In this document: one piece after another, positions 7,792-16,785 of the stretch
Layout: each line of letters opens with the position of its first letter
Numbering within the stretch: position 1 is the first letter of the stretch
Assembly (NCBI GenBank): GCA_948524275.1
Contig: CAOSLI010000001.1
Location: 372,001-436,000, forward strand
Reading direction: 5' to 3'
Origin: an uncultured Clostridia bacterium
GTDB taxonomy: Bacteria > Bacillota > Clostridia > TANB77 > CAG-508
Length of the DNA stretch: 64,000 nt
Position numbers and translations under genes: made by a program
Notes under the pieces: model-generated
Database searches by the model: none
Told to the model about the DNA's origin: nothing
The model's input: the letters and a program-made list of their open reading frames with translations, nothing else

Positions 7792-9224
7792 ACCAAAGAA
7801 ACCAATTAGTAAAAAATACAATGATAATTGCAATTGGAAAACTTAGTACACAAATAATATCATATTTACTATTACCACTTTACACTTATAAATTGGCTCC
7901 AGCTGAGTTTGGAATATATGATTTTGTTTGTACTTTGTCATTGTTTTTGTGCCCTATAATTACTCTTCTTATGGAAGAATCGATGTTTAGATTTTTAATA
8001 GATGCAACATCGAAAATGCAGGAAAGAAAAGTAATTAGCCAGACGATAATTTATATAATATTCGGCACGGCAATGTTTATACCGATAGCCTTTTTAGCTT
8101 TAAAATTTGGAGCTAAATATTCTCCAATGCTGATATTTGCTGTTATAAGTTTTGTAATATCAAACATAATGATAGGACTAAGTAACAGTTTAGCAAGAGG
8201 GTTGAGCAAACTAAAATTATACTCATTTTCTAATTTTATTTTAGGAATTGGAACAATCATATTAAATATAATATTTATTGTAGGATTAAATTCAGGAGCA
8301 GAGGGACTTTTATGGGCAAATACGATTGCAAATATTCTGACAGCTATAGTAATATTTGCTAAATTAAAATTATGGAGATATATTGGAAAATTTAATAAAG
8401 GTTTAATGAAAAAGATGGTTAGGTATTCAGTACCACTTGTTCCTAACAGCATTTCATGGAGCATTATCAATATGTCTGATAGAATATTTTTAACACAAAT
8501 AATTGGCTCCGCAGCCAATGGAATATATGCAATGGCTAATAGATTTCCAAACATAATAAATGTAGTGTATGGATATTTTAACACAGCATGGAAAGAGTCA
8601 GCCGCAAGAATAATAAAAGACGAAAATAAGAATAAATATTATAATAGTATTTATCATGATACTAAAAGATTTTTATATGCTGTGACGATTTGCCTTATAG
8701 CAGTTATGCCATTTATTTTCCCTATACTTATCAACAAATCGTATGATGAAGCATATATTTATATACCAATTGTTATGATAGCTACATATTATTCAAATCT
8801 ATCAAGCTATTTTGGAGGAATTTTCTCAGCTTATAAAGATACAAAAATAATGGGAACAACTACATTAGTTGCAGCTGCGATAAATTTAATTATAGATTTA
8901 ATATTAATAAAGCAATTTAAAATATATGCTGCATGTATATCTACTTTAGTTGCAGACTTAATTGTATATTTCTATAGAAGAAAAAAGCTGAAAAAATATA
9001 TAAAATTAAAAGAACTTAAATGGCAAGGTCCTACAATTATTATGATAATTGTATGCTTATGCTATTATACAAAATATATAGAAGGAGTTCCGACTGCATT
9101 GTATTGGATATTAAATGTAATTTCACTTGTAATTGCAGTTGGCTATAGTATTGCAAATAACTATAACATAGTAAAATCATTGATAAGTAAAACAAAGGGG
9201 ATTTTCAAAAAGAGAGGAGAATAA
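7788..9224 (+). CDS. Wzx-like polysaccharide flippase (MATE/MOP superfamily)
   Basis: 478-residue polytopic membrane protein with about 12-14 hydrophobic segments. It has the N-terminal pattern of polysaccharide exporters (ISYLLLPLYTYKLAPAEFG) and the mid-region signature PNSISWSIINMSDRIFL near residue 220. It would flip undecaprenyl-linked glycan across the membrane. The overlap with the Alg13-like gene and the following glmM make a small glycan export unit. No polymerase (Wzy) is recognisable nearby, so which polymer is made cannot be told from this window. Confidence 0.87.
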   Translation: MNQRNQLVKNTMIIAIGKLSTQIISYLLLPLYTYKLAPAEFGIYDFVCTLSLFLCPIITLLMEESMFRFLIDATSKMQERKVISQTIIYIIFGTAMFIPIAFLALKFGAKYSPMLIFAVISFVISNIMIGLSNSLARGLSKLKLYSFSNFILGIGTIILNIIFIVGLNSGAEGLLWANTIANILTAIVIFAKLKLWRYIGKFNKGLMKKMVRYSVPLVPNSISWSIINMSDRIFLTQIIGSAANGIYAMANRFPNIINVVYGYFNTAWKESAARIIKDENKNKYYNSIYHDTKRFLYAVTICLIAVMPFIFPILINKSYDEAYIYIPIVMIATYYSNLSSYFGGIFSAYKDTKIMGTTTLVAAAINLIIDLILIKQFKIYAACISTLVADLIVYFYRRKKLKKYIKLKELKWQGPTIIMIIVCLCYYTKYIEGVPTALYWILNVISLVIAVGYSIANNYNIVKSLISKTKGIFKKRGE

Positions 9225-9228
9225 CAAT

Positions 9229-10590
9229 ATGAAATATTTTGGAACAGATGGAATTAGAAGAATAGCAAATACAGAGCTTACACCAGAGCTAGTATATAGA
9301 GTTGCTAAAGCAGGTGCTTATGTCTTAGCGAAGCATAGCAATCATGCGCCTACAATTCTTATAGGAAGGGATACTAGAATATCAGGAACGTTAATTGAAA
9401 GCGCTATGACAGCAGGATTTTTAAGCTATGGTGCAAATGTAAAATTAGTAGGGGTAATACCAACACCAGGTGTTGCATATTTGACAAAAAAATTAAAGGC
9501 AGATGCAAGTGTTGTAATATCAGCATCACATAATGCTTATGATTTTAATGGTGTAAAATATTTTAGCAACCTGGGAATGAAGATTCCAGATGAAGTTGAA
9601 GCAGAAATAGAGGAAGTACTTGATTCTGATAAACTAGGTGGGTTTGCAGCGCCAAGTAGTGAAATAGGAGTATCAGAGATTAGAGAAGATTTGTTAGATG
9701 AATACTTATATTTTTTCAGAAAGAATTTCGAAGATACATTCGAAAAAATAAATAATGATAATTTTGTTGTTGCTATTGATACAGCCAATGGAGCAACATC
9801 AGTTATTGCAGATAAAGTATTTACAGCTCTCGGAATAAGACATTACATAATCAACAATACGCCAAATGGTGTTAATATAAATGCAAATTGTGGCTCTACA
9901 CATCTTGATATGTTAAAGAAATTTGTTGTAGCAAATCACTGCAATCTAGGGATCGCTTATGATGGTGATGGTGATAGATGTCTAGCAATAGATGAAAATG
10001 GTAACTTAATAGATGGTGATATTATTATGGCCATAATTGCTAAATATTTAAAAGAACAGGGAAAACTTAAAAATAACACATTGGTCGCAACAGTAATGAG
10101 TAATTTGGGACTAAGAAAATTTTGCCAAAACAATGATATAGAATTTAAAGCAACTAAAGTTGGAGATAGATATGTTTTAGAAGAAATGCTTAAAAGTGGT
10201 GACAATATAGGAGGAGAACAATCAGGACATATCATATTCTTAGATTATAATCCAACAGGAGATGGTATCTTAACATCACTAATGCTTCTAATGGTTGCTT
10301 TGGAGAAGAATCAAAGTATATCAGAACTTGCTAAGATAATAAAAATATACCCACAAGTTTTAATAAACGCAAAAGTTTCAAACGACAAAAAATACGATTA
10401 TGACAAAGACGAAGAAATAAAAAATGCTATCCAAAAACTAGAAGAAGAATTTTCTGGAAATGGTAGAGTTCTAATTAGAGCCTCTGGAACAGAACCATTA
10501 GTTAGAGTTATGATAGAGGGGGAAGACCAGGAATATATTACAGCAAAGGCAAAAGAAGTGGCAGAATTAATTGAAAAGAACTGTAACTAG
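9229..10590 (+). CDS. glmM: Phosphoglucosamine mutase
   Basis: 453 aa, standard length for GlmM, which converts glucosamine 6-phosphate to glucosamine 1-phosphate for UDP-GlcNAc and peptidoglycan synthesis. FGTDGIR starts at residue 4; the phosphoserine lies in VISASHNAYDFNG (Ser100); the metal loop is DGDGDR; and the phosphate-binding C-terminal loop is RASGTEPLVRVM. It begins 4 bases after the flippase stop with AGAGGAG as ribosome binding site, so it belongs to the same transcript and could supply precursors for the glycan. Confidence 0.96.
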   Translation: MKYFGTDGIRRIANTELTPELVYRVAKAGAYVLAKHSNHAPTILIGRDTRISGTLIESAMTAGFLSYGANVKLVGVIPTPGVAYLTKKLKADASVVISASHNAYDFNGVKYFSNLGMKIPDEVEAEIEEVLDSDKLGGFAAPSSEIGVSEIREDLLDEYLYFFRKNFEDTFEKINNDNFVVAIDTANGATSVIADKVFTALGIRHYIINNTPNGVNINANCGSTHLDMLKKFVVANHCNLGIAYDGDGDRCLAIDENGNLIDGDIIMAIIAKYLKEQGKLKNNTLVATVMSNLGLRKFCQNNDIEFKATKVGDRYVLEEMLKSGDNIGGEQSGHIIFLDYNPTGDGILTSLMLLMVALEKNQSISELAKIIKIYPQVLINAKVSNDKKYDYDKDEEIKNAIQKLEEEFSGNGRVLIRASGTEPLVRVMIEGEDQEYITAKAKEVAELIEKNCN

Positions 10591-10698
10591 ATTGGGACCA
10601 AATGTAACAAAAATGTAATATAAACTTAACTAAAAATATATTGTATTATGTCAAAAAAAAGAGTATGATATATTTATCAAACAAAGGAGGAAATAATT

Positions 10699-11082
10699 AT
10701 GCCAATTATTGATTTTACACAGCCATTATATTTAATAGCAGCTGTTACATTATTCTTATTATGTTTATATTTAGCAAGAAATAATAAGACAAATACTGTA
10801 CCTTGTATAATGTTGTTTAGTTTTTTAACGATATTAGTAGGACACACAATAGAACTTGTAAATGGAGGAACTGTTTCAACTTTAGCAACATGCATTGTAG
10901 TTGATGAAGCATTTACATTTGTATCTTTCTTAACATTCCTTTGGTTAGATAGAATTCAAGTTGAAGAAAAGAAGAAAGCGTCTAAAGGAAAAAAGAAATC
11001 TACCAAAAAGGACAAAAAAGAAAAATTAGATGATGTAGTTATCGAAGATGATGGTTTGGATATTTTATGGAAAAAAGTATAA
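10699..11082 (+). CDS. Small membrane protein, unknown function
   Basis: 127 residues. Three hydrophobic segments (about 8-23, 32-48 and 60-85) are followed by a highly basic, Lys-rich tail (KKKASKGKKKSTKKDKKEK) and an acidic end. I do not recognise the family. A strong ribosome binding site (AAAGGAGGA) lies 8 bases before the ATG, which suggests abundant expression. It stands alone between glmM and fba and ends at its own terminator (11125-11162). The charged cytoplasmic tail could bind nucleic acid or ribosomes, but that is speculation. Confidence 0.8.
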   Translation: MPIIDFTQPLYLIAAVTLFLLCLYLARNNKTNTVPCIMLFSFLTILVGHTIELVNGGTVSTLATCIVVDEAFTFVSFLTFLWLDRIQVEEKKKASKGKKKSTKKDKKEKLDDVVIEDDGLDILWKKV

Positions 11083-11124
11083 TAAAGTAAACATAAAGTA
11101 GATTAACTATTTAAAGTAATAATA

Positions 11125-11162
11125 AAATGGAACTTGAATAATAATCTTCGAGTTCCATTTTT
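11125..11162 (+). terminator. Intrinsic terminator
   Basis: AAATGGAACT (11125-11134) pairs with AGTTCCATTT (11151-11160), followed by TT; it ends the small membrane protein transcript. Confidence 0.75.
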
Positions 11163-11197
11163 GAAATTTAAAATTAAAGAAAAAGGAGGAACTAAAT

Positions 11198-12124
11198 ATG
11201 TTAGTTACAACAAAAGAGATGTTTAAGAAATCAATAGAGGAGAAGTTTGCAATAGGTGCATTTAACATTAATAATATGGAATTTGTACAAGCAATAATGG
11301 ATGCAGCAGCTGAAGAAGATTCACCTGTAATTTTACAAACATCTGCAAGTGCACTTAAATATGCAAGAATACCATATCTGAAAAAAATGATAGAAGCAGG
11401 ATTAGAAGAACATGATATTCCTGTGGCACTACATTTGGATCATGGACCAGATTTTGAAACATGTAAGATGTGTATAGATAATGGATATACATCAGTTATG
11501 TTTGATGGTTCTAAATATGATTTTGAAGAAAATATTGCTTTAACAAAGAAAGTTGTAGATTATGCACATTCACATGGAGTTGTTGTTGAAGCAGAGCTTG
11601 GAAAATTAGCAGGAATTGAAGACGATGTTAATGTTGCAGAAGAAGATAGCATGTATACAGATCCAGAGCAAGCACTTGAGTTTGTACAGAAAACAGGATG
11701 CGATTCATTAGCAATAGCAATAGGAACCAGCCATGGTGCTTATAAATTTAAAGGAGAAGCTAAACTTAGATTTGATATATTAGAAAAGATTAAATCATTG
11801 ATACCTAATGTACCAATTGTCTTGCATGGAGCTTCAACTGTAATTCCTGAATATGTAGAAATGTGTAATAAATATGGTGGTAGTATGCCAGGTGCAAAAG
11901 GCGTACCAGATGAAATGCTTCATGAAGCAAGCAAACGTGGTGTGTCAAAAATAAATGTAGATACTGACTTAAGATTAGCAATGACAGCAGGAATTCGCAA
12001 AATATTTGTAGAAAATCCAGAAGTATTTGATCCAAGAAAATATTTAGGACTTGGAAGAGACTATATTAAAGACACTGTAAGACATAAAATAAAAGATGTA
12101 TTTGAAAGCAATGGAAAAGCTTAA
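11198..12124 (+). CDS. fba: Class II fructose-1,6-bisphosphate aldolase
   Basis: 308-residue zinc-dependent aldolase of glycolysis, splitting fructose 1,6-bisphosphate into DHAP and glyceraldehyde 3-phosphate. HLDHG at residues 79-83 gives the catalytic Asp and a zinc His; EAELG at about 131-135 gives a metal-site Glu; GTSHGAYK and VLHGAST supply further zinc histidines; and NVDTDLR is the phosphate-binding segment. Strong ribosome binding site AAAGGAGGA. Monocistronic, ending at the long hairpin 12155-12205. Confidence 0.96.
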   Translation: MLVTTKEMFKKSIEEKFAIGAFNINNMEFVQAIMDAAAEEDSPVILQTSASALKYARIPYLKKMIEAGLEEHDIPVALHLDHGPDFETCKMCIDNGYTSVMFDGSKYDFEENIALTKKVVDYAHSHGVVVEAELGKLAGIEDDVNVAEEDSMYTDPEQALEFVQKTGCDSLAIAIGTSHGAYKFKGEAKLRFDILEKIKSLIPNVPIVLHGASTVIPEYVEMCNKYGGSMPGAKGVPDEMLHEASKRGVSKINVDTDLRLAMTAGIRKIFVENPEVFDPRKYLGLGRDYIKDTVRHKIKDVFESNGKA

Positions 12125-12154
12125 ATAAAATTCTATTAATATTATAAATTGTAG

Positions 12155-12205
12155 ATATCTCAATGGATTTATGTAATTTACATAAATTTCATTGGGATAT
12201 TTTTT
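12155..12205 (+). terminator. Intrinsic terminator of fba
   Basis: Long imperfect stem: ATATCTCAATGGATTTATG on the left, CATAAATTTCATTGGGATAT on the right, followed by TTTTTT. Confidence 0.85.
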
Positions 12206-12361
12206 GTGGCTTGTATAATAAAAGTTAAAATGTAAAAAATATAAATGTGACGAAAAAAGTAATATTCTGTCTTATATGAATATATTTTGTGTAGAATAAT
12301 AAATTCTATACAATAAAAATTAAATTTTTGTGCTAAGCAAAAATAGAAAGGAGCATAAGTG

Positions 12362-12838
12362 ATGAGAAAGACTATTTTTTTAACAATATTAACTATATTA
12401 TGTTTCGCTTTATTAAGTACTATTTCTTCTAATAGTCAAGCAACTGCAAGACAAGTTGGAAATGATATTGCTACAACAGCTGAAGACATGGGAGATGGAA
12501 TGCGTCAAATGGGAAATGGAATCGTTAATGGTGTACAAAACGGAGCAGGAATGGTTAGAGATGGTGGAAATCATATAGTTAATGGTGTAGATACTGCAAT
12601 AGATAGAACAGAGAACGGTGTAAGAACTGCAGGAGAAGATGCTAAAAATCAAACTCAAACAATGACAAATGGGAATAATCTATCTAATAATAATTGGCAA
12701 TCAGCTACATTTTTAGGAATTAGCATGTCTATTTGGATGTGGATTATACTAATAATAGTTATAATTATAATAATAGTACTAATTTGCAAATATATGAAAG
12801 ATCATGATGATAATAGACATGATAGAGACGATGACTAA
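12362..12838 (+). CDS. Secreted/membrane-anchored small repetitive protein
   Basis: 158 residues from ATG 12362 (GTG 12359 is possible, but AAAGGAG is 8 bases before the ATG). A signal peptide covers residues 1 to about 25. A Gly/Asn/Asp-rich stretch with repeated NGV and NG turns (GMRQMGNGIVNGVQNGAG, then DTAIDRTENGVR) could form amphipathic helices as in YtxH-like envelope proteins. A transmembrane helix of mostly Ile/Val lies at about 118-140, and the tail is rich in His and Asp (DHDDNRHDRDDD), which might bind metal. Family not recognised. Monocistronic with its own terminator. Confidence 0.75.
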   Translation: MRKTIFLTILTILCFALLSTISSNSQATARQVGNDIATTAEDMGDGMRQMGNGIVNGVQNGAGMVRDGGNHIVNGVDTAIDRTENGVRTAGEDAKNQTQTMTNGNNLSNNNWQSATFLGISMSIWMWIILIIVIIIIIVLICKYMKDHDDNRHDRDDD

Positions 12839-12849
12839 GATTTATATAA

Positions 12850-12894
12850 AAATACCCTACTATAATAAATTTATAGTTAAAGGGTATTTCTTTT
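12850..12894 (+). terminator. Intrinsic terminator
   Basis: AAATACCCT (12850-12858) pairs with AGGGTATTT (12881-12889), then CTTTT. Confidence 0.75.
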
Positions 12895-12964
12895 GCAAAA
12901 ATTGTGTTATACTTATATATGGTTTTAATATAACTATTTGTAAGAAAGGAACAGCTATTAAAAT

Positions 12965-13423
12965 ATGAATAAAGATACTGTGATTGCCAAGAATCCAACA
13001 GCATATCATAATTATGAGATAATAGATACGATAGAGGCTGGAATTGTACTTTATGGTACAGAGATAAAATCAATAAGAGCGGGAAAAGTAAATTTTAAAG
13101 ATAGTTATGCAGTGATCGAAAAAAGCGGAGAAGTCTTTGTATATTCAATGCATATAAGTCCATATGACCATGGAAATATATATAACAAAGATCCAATGAG
13201 ACCGAAAAAATTATTGTTAAATAAATCTGAAATACATAAACTTGTTGGAATGACAACATTAAAGGGATATACATTAGTTCCAACTAAAATGTATTTTAAG
13301 GGTAATTTTATAAAATTGGAAATAGGCATTGGAAAAGGCAAAAAACTATTTGATAAAAGGGAAGATTTGAAAAAGAAAGAAGCAGATAGAAAAATTGAAA
13401 GGTATATGAAATCTAATAATTAA
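12965..13423 (+). CDS. smpB: SsrA-binding protein SmpB
   Basis: 152-residue tmRNA-binding partner for trans-translation. The OB-fold opens with NYEIIDTIEAGIVLYGTEIKSIR (start of motif near residue 18) and continues GKVNFKDSYA; the C-terminal basic tail (KKKEADRKIERYMK) enters the decoding centre. No ssrA gene is recognisable next to it in this window. Ribosome binding site AAAGGAACAG before the ATG. If CGG codons cause ribosomes to stall or shift in this organism, trans-translation would be directly relevant. Confidence 0.95.
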   Translation: MNKDTVIAKNPTAYHNYEIIDTIEAGIVLYGTEIKSIRAGKVNFKDSYAVIEKSGEVFVYSMHISPYDHGNIYNKDPMRPKKLLLNKSEIHKLVGMTTLKGYTLVPTKMYFKGNFIKLEIGIGKGKKLFDKREDLKKKEADRKIERYMKSNN

Positions 13424-13447
13424 AAAGGCACATATATGTGCCTTTTT
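13422..13447. terminator. Bidirectional intrinsic terminator
   Basis: Perfect 26-base palindrome AAAAAGGCACAT/ATGTGCCTTTTT overlapping the smpB stop codon; it also serves the convergent gene at 13463-13780. Confidence 0.85.
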
Positions 13448-13462
13448 GTATAAGTGATATAT

Positions 13463-13780
13463 TTAGCGTTTTAATCTGATTAAAATTGCTATAGCAAGTA
13501 GAATTATAACAAGTCCAATTGCAATTAATAAGATATCAAGTATAGTATTAATTCCAAAAGTAGAATTATGACTATCTTCAACATTTTCTATAGTTGATGA
13601 GATAGAAGCTGACGTTATAGTAGTATTACTAGATGTTACGCTAGTCTGAGTAGAGTTTTCTATAGCATTAGCTTCTCTTGATAAATTCATGTTGATACCT
13701 GCAGCAAATACACTATTTTGTATAGCTAATAAAACTACAAATAATATAGTAAAAACTAGACTTTTCTTTAAATTAAACAT
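13463..13780 (-). CDS. Small exported protein with C-terminal membrane helix
   Basis: 105 residues from the ATG at 13780, chosen for GGAGG 9 bases upstream and because it opens a clean signal peptide (MFNLKKSLVF then a hydrophobic core ending SVFA). The middle (about 30-75) is Ser/Thr/Asn-rich and low complexity. A Leu/Ile-rich transmembrane helix fills about 80-100, followed by IRLKR. No family recognised; the layout resembles the protein at 12362 but without similar sequence. It converges on smpB. Confidence 0.75.
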   Translation of the reverse strand: MFNLKKSLVFTILFVVLLAIQNSVFAAGINMNLSREANAIENSTQTSVTSSNTTITSASISSTIENVEDSHNSTFGINTILDILLIAIGLVIILLAIAILIRLKR

Positions 13781-13929
13781 TTCTTTAGGCCTCCTAAATT
13801 TATTCTTAAGTTTTATGTATTTATAATAATATACTTTGAAAAAAATGTCTAGTGTTTTTTTAATATTTTGTTGAAACAAAAATACCAAAAGATTATAATA
13901 ACATATATAAAATAAATTAGGAGTCAAAA

Positions 13930-14673
13930 ATGAAAGAAATTAAATTATTATATTTATATCCAGATATGCTTGAATTATATGGAGATTATGGTAATATTCA
14001 GGTGCTTAAATATAGATGTGAAAAAAGGAACATTAACTTAATAGTAGATAAATATTCAATTGGAATGGATGCTCCAGATTTTAGAGAATATGATATAGTT
14101 TTTGCAGGTGGAGGAGCAGATAACGAGCAAAGTATATTAGCAGAAGACTTAATAAAATACAAAGACAATATTAAAAAAGCTGTGGAAAGCGGAACATTTT
14201 TTCTACTTATATGTGGTGCATATCAGTTATTTGGAAAGTACTATAAAGGTGTAGAAGGGGATATCATACCAGGATTAGATATATTTGACTATTTTACAGA
14301 AGCACAGCCAGATAGAAGAAAAAGATGTATTGGTAATATTATAACTGAGGTTAATGTAAATGGAGAAACAACAAAAGTAATAGGCTTTGAAAACCATGGT
14401 GGACAAACCTTTAATATCACATCACCATTTGGAAAAGTATTATTAGGAAATGGAAATAAATTTGAGGATAGCGAAGAGGGTTTTTTCATAAAAAATGTCA
14501 TTGCAACATATCTGCATGGACCACTCCTTTCAAAAAATCCTAAAATAGCTGATTATATAATTAAGTACTGTTTAGAGAGAAAGTATAATGAAGAAATTGT
14601 GTTAGAAGAATTAGATGATACATTAGAAGAAAAGTGTAGAGAACAATTGTTAAAAGAATTTTTAAATAAATAA
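13930..14673 (+). CDS. gatD: Lipid II isoglutaminyl synthase glutaminase subunit GatD-like
   Basis: 247-residue class I (triad) glutamine amidotransferase of the CobB/CobQ-like GatD type. With MurT, GatD amidates D-Glu of the peptidoglycan stem. The nucleophile Cys is in LLICGAYQLFGKYY (about residues 94-107), the catalytic His in TYLHGPLLSKNP (about 194-205), and GFENHGGQT sits between. MurT, normally encoded next to it, is not in this window: the upstream neighbour is on the other strand and downstream is an unrelated exported protein. GatD identity is therefore from sequence alone. Ribosome binding site TTAGGAG, 8 bases from the ATG. Confidence 0.85.
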   Translation: MKEIKLLYLYPDMLELYGDYGNIQVLKYRCEKRNINLIVDKYSIGMDAPDFREYDIVFAGGGADNEQSILAEDLIKYKDNIKKAVESGTFFLLICGAYQLFGKYYKGVEGDIIPGLDIFDYFTEAQPDRRKRCIGNIITEVNVNGETTKVIGFENHGGQTFNITSPFGKVLLGNGNKFEDSEEGFFIKNVIATYLHGPLLSKNPKIADYIIKYCLERKYNEEIVLEELDDTLEEKCREQLLKEFLNK

Positions 14674-14751
14674 TTTTTCATCTTTACAACTATTAATTAT
14701 TATTATACAATATTGATATCAAAAAATATAAGATTTTAGGAGAAAATAAAT

Positions 14752-15306
14752 ATGAAAAAAACATCAATTATCATTATTTCAATAGTAGCATTTATAGCAA
14801 TAGTAGCAGCCATCATTATAGCCACAACATCAAATGGAGAAGAACCAAAGGATTTAAAACTTCAAACAACTGAAGAAATGCAAGCAATGCTAGATACAAT
14901 TTATTCTAGTGAAAAGGTTGAACTACCATCATTAGAAACAGTAGTTGTGGATAAAACTGATTTAGAACAAGTTACTACTTTTACAGGACTAAAGTCAAAT
15001 GAAAATGTAGAGGAATTAGTAGTATCTGTACCACTTATGAATGCTCAAGCATATTCTTTAGCAGTTGTTAAAGTAAATGATAAAGCAAATATCGAGCAAA
15101 TGAAACAAGAGATGTTAGACAATATAGATATGAGAAGATGGATTTGCGTTTCAGCAGAGATGCTATATATTACAAACTATGAAAATATTATATTTTTGGT
15201 AATGTCTAGTGAAGAATGGGCAAGACCAATATATAATGAATTCAAAAGTTTTGTTGGAAATGACATAGGTAAAGAATTAGAAAAATCTGAAACAATAGAA
15301 TTTTAG
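14752..15306 (+). CDS. Membrane-anchored exported protein, DUF4358-like
   Basis: 184 residues: an N-terminal hydrophobic anchor (about 5-27, no lipobox) and then a compact extracytoplasmic domain. The pattern of an acidic region, a Lys/Val core with EEL-VSVPL, and SLAVVKVND near residue 105 resembles the DUF4358 family of Clostridia; this is a tentative match. Function unknown. Single gene with ribosome binding site TTAGGAGAA, followed by the hairpin at 15333-15364. Confidence 0.7.
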   Translation: MKKTSIIIISIVAFIAIVAAIIIATTSNGEEPKDLKLQTTEEMQAMLDTIYSSEKVELPSLETVVVDKTDLEQVTTFTGLKSNENVEELVVSVPLMNAQAYSLAVVKVNDKANIEQMKQEMLDNIDMRRWICVSAEMLYITNYENIIFLVMSSEEWARPIYNEFKSFVGNDIGKELEKSETIEF

Positions 15307-15332
15307 TAAAGATTAAATAGAAATGATTTGAC

Positions 15333-15364
15333 AAAGCTTCCAATAAAAAGGAAGCTTTATTGCT
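15333..15364 (+). terminator. Intrinsic terminator
   Basis: AAAGCTTCC (15333-15341) pairs with GGAAGCTTT (15350-15358); a short T-rich tail follows. Confidence 0.65.
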
Positions 15365-15382
15365 AATCAGAAGGTAGGAAAA

Positions 15383-16774
15383 ATGTTATTTACAAGTATT
15401 AGCTTTTTGTACTATTTCATGCCAATTGTTATTACTTTATATTTTATGGTACCAAAGAAAATGCAAAATATTATATTATTTATTGCTTCAATAGCTTTTT
15501 ATTTTTATGGAGAACCAAGATATATTTTATTGATACTGACAGAAATATTTATAGCATACTTAGGTACAATCCTAATTGATAAATACAGGAAAAAAATTCT
15601 ATTATTTATAGTCATAGGAATACATATTGCACTATTATGCATTTTTAAATATACAGATTTTATCATATCAAATGTAAATAGTGTATTTAATACTAACATA
15701 TCTCTTTTAAGAATAGCACTGCCAATTGGTATCTCATTTTATACATTTCAAATACTTAGCTACGTTATAGATGTGTACAAAGGAAAAGTAAAAGTGCAAA
15801 GGAATTTTTTGAAACTAGCCACATATGTATCGTTATTTCCACAGCTAATTGCAGGACCAATTGTACGATATGAAACGATTGAAGATGAGTTGGATAATAG
15901 AAAACATAACTTCGAAAATTTTGGATATGGAGTAAGCAGATTTACAATAGGACTTGCAAAGAAGGTATTAATTGCTAACTTATTAGGTGAATTATGTAAT
16001 CAATTTACAAATGAAGATGAAAAAAGTATAATATTTTATTGGATATTTGCTATAAGCTATATGTTACAAATTTATTATGATTTTTCAGCATATTCAGATA
16101 TGGCAATAGGTTTGGGAAGAATATTTGGATTTCACTTTTTGGAAAATTTTAATTATCCATATATATCAAAAAGTATTACAGAATTTTGGAGAAGATGGCA
16201 TATCTCACTAAGTTCATGGTTTAAAGACTATGTATATATACCACTTGGAGGTAATCGAAAAGGAATTAAAAAACAAATCAGAAATATTTTAACTGTGTGG
16301 TTACTTACTGGAATATGGCATGGAGCAAGTTGGAACTTTGTAATATGGGGAATCATGTTTGGAGTTATTTTAATTATAGAGAAAGTTTTCTTAGGGAAAT
16401 ATATAGAAAAGTTATCTAATATTTTCAAAAGAGTATATGTATTGTTTATTGTTATGATTAGTTTTATCATCTTTAATGCATCTAACATGCATGATGCATG
16501 GAAAAATATCATTGGTTTATTTGGAGCGAATGGAGAAAGTTTTATCAATACATATACGATATACTATTTAAGAAGTTATATGGTAATATTGATAGCTGCA
16601 ATTATTGGAGCTACACCAATACCTAAAAATCTAATATTAAAATTAAGGAAAAGCAAAAAAATAAATAATGTGATTAATATTTTAGAGCCGATATGCATTG
16701 TTATACTACTGTTGGTTGTTACAGCTTATTTAGTAGATAATTCATATAATCCATTTTTATATTTTAGATTTTAG
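15383..16774 (+). CDS. MBOAT-family O-acyltransferase (AlgI/DltB-like)
   Basis: 463-residue polytopic membrane acyltransferase of the AlgI type, which passes acyl groups across the membrane to extracellular polysaccharides. The family features are LPIGISFYTFQ near residue 114, the central YDFSAYSDMAIGLG segment, EFWRRWHISLSSWFKDYVYIPLGG (starting near 268) and the catalytic His313 in GIWHGASWNF. The next gene, 12 bases downstream, encodes the usual DHHW partner. The two together probably acetylate a cell-surface glycan, possibly the one exported by the cluster at 6.8-9.2 kb. Confidence 0.92.
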   Translation: MLFTSISFLYYFMPIVITLYFMVPKKMQNIILFIASIAFYFYGEPRYILLILTEIFIAYLGTILIDKYRKKILLFIVIGIHIALLCIFKYTDFIISNVNSVFNTNISLLRIALPIGISFYTFQILSYVIDVYKGKVKVQRNFLKLATYVSLFPQLIAGPIVRYETIEDELDNRKHNFENFGYGVSRFTIGLAKKVLIANLLGELCNQFTNEDEKSIIFYWIFAISYMLQIYYDFSAYSDMAIGLGRIFGFHFLENFNYPYISKSITEFWRRWHISLSSWFKDYVYIPLGGNRKGIKKQIRNILTVWLLTGIWHGASWNFVIWGIMFGVILIIEKVFLGKYIEKLSNIFKRVYVLFIVMISFIIFNASNMHDAWKNIIGLFGANGESFINTYTIYYLRSYMVILIAAIIGATPIPKNLILKLRKSKKINNVINILEPICIVILLLVVTAYLVDNSYNPFLYFRF

Positions 16775-16785
16775 GAGGTAGAAAG

